From positions 1 through 64,000 of the forward strand of contig CANGQJ010000002.1 of NCBI GenBank assembly GCA_947456625.1: a stretch of 64,000 bases of DNA. Reading direction: 5' to 3'. Of the stretch, positions 52,421 to 60,470 are shown piece by piece. The notes under the pieces were generated by a model, which was not told where the DNA came from, did not search any database, and saw only the letters and a list, made by a program, of their open reading frames with translations. The number at the start of each line of letters is the position of its first letter. Within the stretch, counting starts at the first letter, position 1. The position numbers and the translations under genes are program-made. This DNA comes from Bacteroidota bacterium (GTDB lineage Bacteria > Bacteroidota > Bacteroidia > Chitinophagales > Chitinophagaceae).

Positions 52421-53353
52421 ATGAAAAATTCAAGAAGGTCTTTTCTAAAAAATAGCACTATGGCCATGATGGCTGCCGGGTTTGTTCCAAAAGTATTAAG
52501 CGCAGCTGTTAGTGACATTGCTAAAGGAAAATCAATTATAGGTATTCAATTGTATTCTGTTAGAGAGGATATGTTTAAAAAGCCTTTTGAAACATTAAAA
52601 GCATTATCCGAAATGGGCTACCAGTATGTGGAACATGCTAATTATGTGAACCGAAAATTTTATGGCTATACCGCTACTGAATTTAAAAAAGTATTAGTTG
52701 ATTTAGGATTGTCTATGCCTAGCGGTCACACCGAATTAAAAGCAATTCACTTTGATAAATCAAAAAATGATTTTACAGATGCTTGGAAATACACTGTTGA
52801 CGATGCTGCAGAATTGGGCCAAACCTTTGTAATAAGTCCAGGCTTAGATGAAAATTTAAGACATAGTTATGATGGCTTAATGCATTTAATGGAAGTATTT
52901 AATAAGTCTGGAGAACTTTGTAAAAAACAAGGGATGCAATATGGATATCATAATCATGAATTTGAATTCACAGAAAAAATTAACGGCACCCCTATTTATG
53001 AATTAATTATAAAAAATACCAATCCAGATTTAGTAATACAACAGTTGGATTTTGGCAATATGTATGGTAGTGGTGGTCGAGCAAAAGAGTGGATTGATAA
53101 ATTTCATGGACGTTTCCCTTCACTTCATATTAAAGACGAAATAAAGTCGGCAGGAAAAGGCGAAATGAATGATGGTTATGAAAGTACCATTTTAGGAGAT
53201 GGGCTTATAGATCCAAAAATGCTTTGTGTACTTGCAAAAAAAGTAAGCGGTGCTAAACATTTTATTATAGAGCAAGAGTCTTACCAAGCTCGCACTCCAC
53301 TTGAGTGTGCTAAAATTAATTTAGCTCGAGTAAAAACCTGGGGGTTAGTTTAA
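52421..53353 (+). CDS. Tat-exported sugar-phosphate isomerase/epimerase-like TIM barrel
   Basis: 310 residues from ATG 52421. The twin-arginine signal is SRRSFLKNSTMAMMAAGF. The TIM-barrel domain has IGIQLYSVREDMFKKPFETL, YGYHNHEFEF (metal His/Glu), VIQQLDFGNM and SLHIKDEIK, matching the xylose-isomerase-like AP-endonuclease 2 superfamily. Family members isomerise or epimerise sugars or keto-inositols; some act with exported oxidoreductases. The substrate is unknown. The next gene on the strand is a penicillin-acylase-type hydrolase 49 bases downstream. Confidence 0.9.
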   Translation: MKNSRRSFLKNSTMAMMAAGFVPKVLSAAVSDIAKGKSIIGIQLYSVREDMFKKPFETLKALSEMGYQYVEHANYVNRKFYGYTATEFKKVLVDLGLSMPSGHTELKAIHFDKSKNDFTDAWKYTVDDAAELGQTFVISPGLDENLRHSYDGLMHLMEVFNKSGELCKKQGMQYGYHNHEFEFTEKINGTPIYELIIKNTNPDLVIQQLDFGNMYGSGGRAKEWIDKFHGRFPSLHIKDEIKSAGKGEMNDGYESTILGDGLIDPKMLCVLAKKVSGAKHFIIEQESYQARTPLECAKINLARVKTWGLV

Positions 53354-53402
53354 ATGTAAATTAATTAAGTTCAATTTTACATTACTTTTAAAAAGTAGAT
53401 TT

Positions 53403-55757
53403 ATGAAAAACGCTATTAAAATTTTAATTAGCATATGGTTCAGTTTTTTTATGCTAAATAGTTTTGGGCAAAAAAATATTAAAGCAAGTAATAAATTAAA
53501 TGCTATAAGTGAACAGGAACGTTGGGAACAGCATGTAAACAATACTACAATTATTAGAGACGAATGGGGCATTCCTCATATTTATGGGAAAACCGATGCC
53601 GATGCGGTGTTTGGATTAATGTATGCGCAATGTGAGGAAAATTTTTCACAAATAGAAGACAACTATTTGGAAATGCTTGGCAGAACAAGTGAGGTGGAAT
53701 TTGTCTGGCTAATACAAAACCAAGGAGACATTTATGATAATTTAATGATGAAATTAATTCAGGACAGTGCTGCTGCAATTAATGATTTTAATAAAAGTCC
53801 CAATTGGTTTAAAAAATTATTAATTGCACACGCCGACGGTATTAATTATTATTTATCAAAACATCCCAATGCACACACTAAAGTAATTAAGTATTATAAG
53901 CCTTGGTATCATTTAATGTGGACCGATGGAAGTGTTTCCCCTACAAGGTATGGCGGCATTAAAAGAAAAGATGTATTAAATTTTTATAAAACGCAGGATC
54001 CTGATTTTTCGAATAAAAATGATAGTGTAAAAAAAACAACCACTTTTTTAATACAAAATAAAAATGCCTGGGCAGCAAATGATGGTTATACTGTTGATGA
54101 TTATGCGGTGGAAGAAAAAACCTTAAAAGGCTCTAATGGATTTGCTATTGCACCCAAGCATAGTAAAAATGGTAATGCACTTTTATATATTAACCCGCAT
54201 GTTCCTTTTTATTTTAGATCAGAAATGCATATGGTAAGTGAAGAAGGGTTAAATGTATATGGAGCTGTGACCTGGGGTCAAATGTTTATATACCAAGGGT
54301 TTAATGAGCATGCAGGTTGGATGCACACAAGTAGTTACGCCGATGTGGCCGATGTTTATTCAGAAACAGTAAAACAAGAAAATGGAAAATGGTTTTATTT
54401 ATATGATAATAAATGGCTGCCAGTAAAGGAGCGAAAAATTACCATTGACCTTCCAAAAAAATTAAGTTCCGACTTTACATTTAAGCAAAATAATATCACA
54501 TTTACTACCTATCAAACACATCATGGGCCTGTCATGGGGAGTAAGGATGGCAAATGGTTAAGCCTTCGCGAAAACAATCGTTCCTTAAATGCATTGCTAG
54601 AATGTTGGACAAGGACAAAGGCAAAAAATTTAAAGCAGTACAAAACTGCCTTAAACTTACTAGCTAATAATAGTAATAATACCGTGTATGCCGATGGGGA
54701 TGGAAATATTGCCTACTGGCATGGAAATTTTATGCCAAAAAGAAATAATAAATTTGATTTTACAAGACCTGTGGATGGTAGCATTAAAGCAACCGAGTGG
54801 CAGGGTGTACATACTTTAAATGAAATTGTACAAAGCGTTAATCCAATAAACGGTTGGCTTCAAAATTGTAACGCTACCCCTTATAATGTTGCAGGAATAA
54901 ATAGTCCTAAGGAAGTTAATTTTCCAAAGTATATGGCTCCCGATGGACAAAATGCAAGAGGTATAAATGCCCAACGCTTACTGGAAAAAATTGATAAAAT
55001 AAGTTTGGACGAACTCATTCAACTTGGATACAATAAACATTTAAGTGCTTTTGATATTTTGCTGCCTCCTTTTATTGCTTATGCTAAAAATGCATCCTTA
55101 ACTGCAGATCAACAAAAAGCAATTAACTACTTAGCAAGTTGGAACCATGACGCGGACACAAACTCTATAGCGCAAACAATAGCTATTGAGTGGGGAACAA
55201 AATTAATGGCAAGTATGCCTGCTGCCCAAACCGAGGAGGAGGCTACACAGTATATTAATAAATTTAATAAAATAGTGCATGATATTAGTAACGAAAAAAA
55301 GCTTACAATACTAGACACTGCGCTTAATTTAATTAAAACTACTTATAGCACCCTGCCTTTTAAAAGTCGTAGTTGGGAAATTCCTTGGGGCCAAGTTAAC
55401 AGGTATCAACGTAAACTTTATAATACCGAATTCCCGGTTTTAGATAGCAGACCAAGTATTGCTGTTGCACAAACCTCAAGTAAGTTTGGGCAGTTACCTG
55501 CATTTGAAAGCAATGCAATTAATACAAAAAAGCGCTATGGGTATTCGGGTAATAGTTTTATAGCAGCGGTAAGTTTTGGAAAAAAATTAGAGGCTAAAAC
55601 AATTATTACGGGTGGTCAAAGTTTGGATCCAAATAGTCCTCACTTTTCCGACCAAGCGCAAAGGTATATTGATGGAAATTTTAAAAATATTCATTTTTAT
55701 AAAGAAGACGTTTTAGCACATAAAGTAATATCGTATAAGCCAGGATTAGAAAGATAG
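53403..55757 (+). CDS. Exported penicillin acylase-family Ntn hydrolase
   Basis: 784 residues with a signal peptide (ending NSFGQ, 23). The alpha-chain region has IIRDEWGIPHIYGKTDADAV (about 50-69). The autocleavage site GSNGFAI gives the new N-terminal Ser244, preceded by a spacer peptide. The beta-chain includes INPHVPFYF, GFNEHAGWMHT and NCNATPYN. The family cleaves amides: beta-lactam side chains, acyl-homoserine lactones or fatty-acyl amino acids. It is a paralogue of the gene at 60471 but more diverged and longer. Its last 61 bases overlap the convergent LuxR-type gene. Confidence 0.92.
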   Translation: MKNAIKILISIWFSFFMLNSFGQKNIKASNKLNAISEQERWEQHVNNTTIIRDEWGIPHIYGKTDADAVFGLMYAQCEENFSQIEDNYLEMLGRTSEVEFVWLIQNQGDIYDNLMMKLIQDSAAAINDFNKSPNWFKKLLIAHADGINYYLSKHPNAHTKVIKYYKPWYHLMWTDGSVSPTRYGGIKRKDVLNFYKTQDPDFSNKNDSVKKTTTFLIQNKNAWAANDGYTVDDYAVEEKTLKGSNGFAIAPKHSKNGNALLYINPHVPFYFRSEMHMVSEEGLNVYGAVTWGQMFIYQGFNEHAGWMHTSSYADVADVYSETVKQENGKWFYLYDNKWLPVKERKITIDLPKKLSSDFTFKQNNITFTTYQTHHGPVMGSKDGKWLSLRENNRSLNALLECWTRTKAKNLKQYKTALNLLANNSNNTVYADGDGNIAYWHGNFMPKRNNKFDFTRPVDGSIKATEWQGVHTLNEIVQSVNPINGWLQNCNATPYNVAGINSPKEVNFPKYMAPDGQNARGINAQRLLEKIDKISLDELIQLGYNKHLSAFDILLPPFIAYAKNASLTADQQKAINYLASWNHDADTNSIAQTIAIEWGTKLMASMPAAQTEEEATQYINKFNKIVHDISNEKKLTILDTALNLIKTTYSTLPFKSRSWEIPWGQVNRYQRKLYNTEFPVLDSRPSIAVAQTSSKFGQLPAFESNAINTKKRYGYSGNSFIAAVSFGKKLEAKTIITGGQSLDPNSPHFSDQAQRYIDGNFKNIHFYKEDVLAHKVISYKPGLER

Positions 55758-56401
55758 TTTTCATATAGTTTGGAAGTACATGCAATTTTTACAAGACCTG
55801 CAACATTTTTAACATCAAAGAGTTGCATCATTTTGGTTCTATGTCCCTCAATGGTTCGCTTACTATGTCCAAGTTCAAAAGCTATTTGTTTACTAGGTGC
55901 TTCCTGACAAATTCGTATTAAAATATATTTATCATAAAGTGTTAAGTGATTTACTTTATCTAATAATTGCAAATCATCCATATTATGCATTAGTGCATCT
56001 ACTTTAATGGAAATGGCTTCACTAAAAAAAACCTTATCCTCCCTAGTCATTTCAAGCCCCTTAAGCCATTCGGCCCTAGTGGCGGTTCTGGATATGATTA
56101 CCGAAAACCCATATTCTATAAGCTGGTAAAGAATAAGGGTGTCGTCATCGTTTAAGACAACCATAATGGGTGTTCGTTTTTTTAATTTTATAATGCGTTC
56201 AATAAATAAAGGATCCGAAAAGTTAACCATTCCACTATCAATCACTAAAATGCCAGGCGTATTTGGCATTAAGGTGTCTGTTAAGCTATTTAGGTTAGGA
56301 ATGATTTGAGGCGACAAATACAATGGATGTTGCTGTAGTATTAAAGCACTTCCCATTGCATAGATGGCTTGTTGATCGCATATTATAACTTGACTTTGCA
56401 T
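55697..56401 (-). CDS. LuxR-type regulator with a degenerate receiver domain
   Basis: 234 residues. The N-terminal part (1-125) has a receiver-like fold with Asp55 in ILVIDSG, but it lacks the paired acidic residues and the conserved Lys (SVIISRTATR), so classical phosphorylation is doubtful. The C-terminal GerE/LuxR HTH (about 152-208) has KQIAFELGHSKRTIEGHRTK. It is divergent from the ATP-grasp/SET genes and is their most likely local regulator (inference). Its 3' end overlaps the acylase gene by 61 bases on the other strand. Confidence 0.85.
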   Translation of the reverse strand: MQSQVIICDQQAIYAMGSALILQQHPLYLSPQIIPNLNSLTDTLMPNTPGILVIDSGMVNFSDPLFIERIIKLKKRTPIMVVLNDDDTLILYQLIEYGFSVIISRTATRAEWLKGLEMTREDKVFFSEAISIKVDALMHNMDDLQLLDKVNHLTLYDKYILIRICQEAPSKQIAFELGHSKRTIEGHRTKMMQLFDVKNVAGLVKIACTSKLYENYLSNPGLYDITLCAKTSSL

Positions 56402-56642
56402 AGGATAATTGTTTTATAATCTAAAACAAGTCATTATTTCATAATAAACTGATTAACAAGTTTTAACATATTTAAATGGTTTTTTTTAAAGGGGTATTTA
56501 CCCTCTTATATTGTATGCTAAAGTCTAATTATATGAATTATATACTAAGCATAATGACTTATTAAATAAAGCAATAAATGTGTGTTGATTATATAATATT
56601 TAATAACTTCAAACAATCAATTACTAATTCATTTTTATAGCG
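56402..56642. other. Divergent control region of the LuxR and ATP-grasp/SET genes
   Basis: 241 AT-rich bases. They contain AAGTCATTAT (56428-56437) and its complement ATAATGACTT (56561-56570) as widely spaced inverted copies, plus a short ATATGAATTATAT near-palindrome. No exact TAnnTTTG element was seen for either gene. Confidence 0.4.
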
Positions 56643-57764
56643 TTGTCAGTACTTAGAAAACATTTTTATCCCTTCATTCCCATTGGACATTTAAAGGTTT
56701 GGGTGTTGGCTCCATCCATCAATAATCCAGATCCTAATTTGGATTATTACTACGACTTTACCCAAAGTATTGAAGAGTATACGCGTGTATTTAAAGAACT
56801 AGACTTGCCCTGGAAATGGCAGCCAGTAACTTTAGAGAACTATAAATTTATTGTTCAAGAAATATACGGTGAATTACAAAAAGGGGTCCATTACCCCGTA
56901 GTATTAAACCTATGTGATGGTGACGAATTAAATGGCGCACCAGGTGTATCGGTTATTAAAGAATTAGATAAAAAAAATATAGTATATACAGGTGCAAATC
57001 ATTTGTTTTATGAAATCACTACTTCAAAAGTGCCAATGAAAAAGGCTTTTGATGAAGCTAAAGTACCTACTCCAAAATGGGAACACATTATCCATGGTGA
57101 AAATGTAAATAATTCAATTTTTGAAAATTTAGGGAAACCAGTTATTGTAAAACCTGCAGTATCGGGTGGAAGTTTAGGGGTAGGCATTAAAAACGTAGTA
57201 GAAAAAGAAGAAGAATTAAAGCAGCAAGTTCAAAAAATGTTTGAGGGATATAGGGGCTGGAACCTTTCTGCAGAAGGGATTGTAGCAGAATCATTTATTG
57301 ATGGACCAGAATATACCGTTATGATTGTAGGTAGTTATATGCAACCAGAATTTGCAAAAATTTATCCTCCAGTAGAAAGAGTATTTCATAAATCACTTCC
57401 TGCAAAAGAAAAGTTTTTATCCTTTGATAGGCTTTGGGAAATTTATGAAGATGAATCACCAATGCCTGAAAACGAAAATTTTTATGAATATGCAATAGGT
57501 GATGAAAACACGCAAATGGAAATTCAAAAAATTGCTTGGGATGCCTATGTTGCTGTGGGAGGTACGGGATATACAAGGGTGGATGTGAGAGTAGATCAAA
57601 AAAATAATATCCCTTATGTATTAGAAGTGAATGCGCAATGCGGAATTAGTGAGGATGAAAACTTTACTTCTATAGGTGCCATTTTAAAGTTTGCTAATCA
57701 AAGTTTTAGCGAACTTATAGTTCATATTATTAATGACGCATTTGCAAGAAGAAGAAAAATTTAA
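56643..57764 (+). CDS. ATP-grasp ligase, D-Ala-D-Ala ligase-like
   Basis: 373 residues beginning at TTG 56643. There is no in-frame ATG before residue 132, and an in-frame stop lies 18 bases upstream, so a non-ATG start is required. The N-terminal domain (17-130) carries LKVWVLAPS. The ATP-grasp domain has the nucleotide loop VKPAVSGGSLGVG (Lys170 onward) and the magnesium ligands Asp314 (RVDVRV), Glu328 and Asn330 (LEVNAQ). The fold is that of amino-acid/peptide ligases joining a carboxylate to an amine with ATP. It is not Ddl itself: the N-terminus and substrate loop differ. The next gene starts 4 bases downstream and encodes a related ligase. Confidence 0.88.
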   Translation: MSVLRKHFYPFIPIGHLKVWVLAPSINNPDPNLDYYYDFTQSIEEYTRVFKELDLPWKWQPVTLENYKFIVQEIYGELQKGVHYPVVLNLCDGDELNGAPGVSVIKELDKKNIVYTGANHLFYEITTSKVPMKKAFDEAKVPTPKWEHIIHGENVNNSIFENLGKPVIVKPAVSGGSLGVGIKNVVEKEEELKQQVQKMFEGYRGWNLSAEGIVAESFIDGPEYTVMIVGSYMQPEFAKIYPPVERVFHKSLPAKEKFLSFDRLWEIYEDESPMPENENFYEYAIGDENTQMEIQKIAWDAYVAVGGTGYTRVDVRVDQKNNIPYVLEVNAQCGISEDENFTSIGAILKFANQSFSELIVHIINDAFARRRKI

Positions 57765-57768
57765 ACAC

Positions 57769-59208
57769 ATGCACCCCCTTCCTATTTTAGGTCAATCAAA
57801 AAGTTTTAGCCATTTAAAAATTTGTGTACTACAACCGGATTATTCTACTTCGGGCGTAGATTATCAATATTATGACCCTAAAAGAAATTTATCGGCTATT
57901 CTACCAGAGGCAAGTTTTGACCATGCTTTTTTAAATAAATTAACCACCTATCAACAACTAAAGGAACTCAAAAATCACAATTACGACCTATATATAAACC
58001 TTTGCGAGGGTTATTTAGAGTGGAAAGTCCCTTCTATTGACGTAATTACAAGTTTAGAACTATTAGCGCTTCCTTATACTGGGCCTACAGTAAATTTATA
58101 TGATCCTCCAAAAGCCTTAATGAAATACCTGGCTTTTTGTGAGGATATCAAAACACCAGCACATGCTTTAATTGAGTCGCCTGAAGAAATTAAAACGCTT
58201 CCGGGTGTTTTACAATTTCCCTTATTTGTAAAACCAGCTAAGGCAGGTGATAGTCTTGGTGTAGACGATGCAAGTAAGGTAAACAATGTAAATGAGCTTA
58301 GTAAAAAAGTAAATGCAATTATAGAAGAATTTGGGTCGGCATTGGTGGAGGAATATATTGAGGGTCGAGAATTCACTGTACTTGTTTGTGCCAATGCAGA
58401 CGGCAAAACTTGTAAAAGTTTTTTACCCGTTGAATATATTTTTCCCGAGGGCTTTAGTTTTAAAACTTACGCATTAAAAACTTCCGAACTACACCCTAAT
58501 GCAAATATTCCAGTTTCAGATAAACAGCTGGCAACAAGATTGCAAAATATTGCATCACAAATTTTTACTTCTTTTAATGGCGTGGGTTATGGAAGAATGG
58601 ATTTTAGAATGAATTCAAAAGGAGAAATATTTTTCCTTGAAATTAATTTTACTTGTTCTGTTTTTTATGCAGAAGGTTATGAAGGTTCAGCAGACTACAT
58701 TTTACAACATGATGGTGCGGGTCAAAGAGGTTTTTTAGAACATATTATTATTGAAGGCCTTGCAAGATATATGCGCAAACAAAAAAAACATGTCATAAAA
58801 GGCAATGCCATTTCGGGTTATGGTATTTATGCAAAATTTGATTTGCCAAAAGGAACACTCATTTTTAAAGGCGAGGAAAAGGCGCAGCGAATTGTTACCA
58901 AAAAATATGTAGATGAACATTGGAACGAAAATGAAAAATTAAGTTTCAGAAGATATGCATATCCTATAAGCAAGGATGTATATATATTATGGGCGTTGGA
59001 GCCGGAGGAATGGTCACCTCAAAACCACAGCTGTGATGCCAATTGCAACTATGAAGGTTTAAATGTCTATACCAACAGATCCATTAAAAAAGGAGAAGAA
59101 CTTACATTAGACTACGCTAGTTTTTTAGACGATACTATGGAGCCTTTTACTTGTAGTTGTAATGCACCAAACTGTAGGGGCCTTATTAAAGGAAGTCCAC
59201 GCTCGTAA
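57769..59208 (+). CDS. ATP-grasp ligase fused to a C-terminal SET methyltransferase domain
   Basis: 479 residues from ATG 57769, just after the previous stop; a frame from 57733 would overlap it. Residues 1-335 form a ligase like the upstream protein: LKICVLQPDYS, nucleotide loop VKPAKAGDSLGVD (Lys155), Asp278 and Glu291/Asn293 as metal ligands. Residues 341-475 are a complete SET domain: GNAISGYGIYAKFDLPKGTL, NHSCDANC (419-426), GEELTLDYASF with the Tyr, and a post-SET CSCNAPNC cluster (462-469). SET domains transfer methyl from S-adenosylmethionine to lysine. Both halves keep their key residues, so a bifunctional enzyme is likely. Confidence 0.88.
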   Translation: MHPLPILGQSKSFSHLKICVLQPDYSTSGVDYQYYDPKRNLSAILPEASFDHAFLNKLTTYQQLKELKNHNYDLYINLCEGYLEWKVPSIDVITSLELLALPYTGPTVNLYDPPKALMKYLAFCEDIKTPAHALIESPEEIKTLPGVLQFPLFVKPAKAGDSLGVDDASKVNNVNELSKKVNAIIEEFGSALVEEYIEGREFTVLVCANADGKTCKSFLPVEYIFPEGFSFKTYALKTSELHPNANIPVSDKQLATRLQNIASQIFTSFNGVGYGRMDFRMNSKGEIFFLEINFTCSVFYAEGYEGSADYILQHDGAGQRGFLEHIIIEGLARYMRKQKKHVIKGNAISGYGIYAKFDLPKGTLIFKGEEKAQRIVTKKYVDEHWNENEKLSFRRYAYPISKDVYILWALEPEEWSPQNHSCDANCNYEGLNVYTNRSIKKGEELTLDYASFLDDTMEPFTCSCNAPNCRGLIKGSPRS

Positions 59209-59277
59209 AATAGATAGTTCAGAAATTTTAATTTCAAAATATTGGGCTTAAATTGTTATTCCATAAACAATGTCCAT

Positions 59278-60054
59278 ATGAAAAAAATTGTCTTTACTAT
59301 TTTTGCTTTTATTAGCTTCTCCTTTATTGCCAATGCGCAAGCAAAATATAAAAATTTTCAAGATAGCATTGCAGCCGAAGCTGCAAAATTAGAAGTATGG
59401 ACAACGGTACCTGAAGTAACAGCAGGCAGGTATATAAACGAAGCACCTTCGGATGCCATTATATTATACAATGGAAAAGACTTTTCATCATTTCATGGCA
59501 GGAACGGAAAAAAAATTGGATGGACCATTGATCCAGATGGTGCTTTAACCGATGTGAAAGGTGCGGGTGATTTAATTACCAATGAATCTTTTGGAGATTG
59601 TCAATTGCATGTAGAGTTTAGAACACCAGCAATTGTAAAAGGGTCGGGGCAGTCAAGAGGAAATAGTGGAATATATTTAATGGGTTTGTATGAAATTCAA
59701 GTTTTAGACTCCTATAAAAATCCCACCTACTCTAACGGCCAAGCTGCTGCAGTTTATAAGCAACATATCCCTTTAGTTAACGCAAGTCGCCAACCAGGCA
59801 TGTGGCAGGCTTATGACATTATATTTAAAGCTCCAGTATTTAAAACCAACGGAGAATTGGATAAGCCAGCAACTGTCACAGTTTTACACAATGGCGTTTT
59901 AGTACAAAACAATGTGAGCATTTTAGGCCCCACCGATTGGGTGACCAAACCGGTATACAAAAAACACGATGCCAAACTTCCAATGTTTTTTCAGGATCAC
60001 GGAGATGATGGCAATCCAATAAGTTATCAAAACATTTGGATTAGACCGCTATAA
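59278..60054 (+). CDS. Exported DUF1080 (3-keto-disaccharide hydrolase-like) protein
   Basis: 258 residues from ATG 59278, which starts the signal peptide MKKIVFTIFAFISFSFIANA; the frame opens earlier at a TTG. The DUF1080 concanavalin-like domain is clear: IILYNGKDFSSFHG, GDCQLHVEFRTP, RGNSGIYLMGLYEIQVLDSY, and the closing GNPISYQNIWIRPL. Some members cleave 3-keto-glycosides, and most are periplasmic or on the surface. Its stop codon abuts the convergent HAD gene with no gap. It follows the SET gene by 69 bases and may be co-transcribed. Confidence 0.9.
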   Translation: MKKIVFTIFAFISFSFIANAQAKYKNFQDSIAAEAAKLEVWTTVPEVTAGRYINEAPSDAIILYNGKDFSSFHGRNGKKIGWTIDPDGALTDVKGAGDLITNESFGDCQLHVEFRTPAIVKGSGQSRGNSGIYLMGLYEIQVLDSYKNPTYSNGQAAAVYKQHIPLVNASRQPGMWQAYDIIFKAPVFKTNGELDKPATVTVLHNGVLVQNNVSILGPTDWVTKPVYKKHDAKLPMFFQDHGDDGNPISYQNIWIRPL

Positions 60055-60396
60055 TTAAAGCTCCTCTATTCGTTTGGCTTTATCATCTATCACTAAATCA
60101 AAATTAGGTTTAGTGGGTCCGCCATTTGGACAATAGCCCGTTATGAGGTCATTAAATTTACACCCCCATTTTGTAAGCTGCTCTAGTGTTAAAGCTTTTA
60201 GGTCACGTTTTGAACTTTCGCCTCTACCTGTCCAATAAGTAATATGCCAACCCTCATCAAACAATTTATTTATTTTAGCAATATTGTCAAAATTAGGCTC
60301 GGCTAACTCATAAACACGTTTACCTGAATAAAAGCAAATTGTTTCATCAATATCAATTAATGCTTTTTTAGACCCAAACCTTTTAGACTCAATCAT
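60055..60396 (-). CDS. Small HAD-superfamily phosphatase-like protein
   Basis: 113 residues, cytoplasmic. Motif I ALIDIDETICFY (nucleophile Asp and acid Asp), motif II HITYWTGRG, a Lys in GPTKPNFD and the acidic motif DLVIDDKA are present. This is the compact HAD fold without a cap, as in polynucleotide- or sugar-phosphate phosphatases found next to capsule genes. Substrate unknown. It is convergent with, and directly abuts, the DUF1080 gene. Confidence 0.85.
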   Translation of the reverse strand: MIESKRFGSKKALIDIDETICFYSGKRVYELAEPNFDNIAKINKLFDEGWHITYWTGRGESSKRDLKALTLEQLTKWGCKFNDLITGYCPNGGPTKPNFDLVIDDKAKRIEEL

Positions 60397-60470
60397 TGTT
60401 ATATATTTAATAAGTTCCTCAAATTTAGATATAATCTATAAATTACAGTTCCAAATTTTAAAATACAAAT

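Noticed and set aside
53353..53383. AATGTAAA / TTTACATT inverted repeat between the TIM-barrel and acylase genes
   Set aside because: Short AT-rich arms, 15-base loop and no T-run; not convincing as a terminator.
58074..58406. 110-codon minus-strand frame
   Set aside because: Antisense to the ATP-grasp half of the SET fusion; serine-rich shadow translation.
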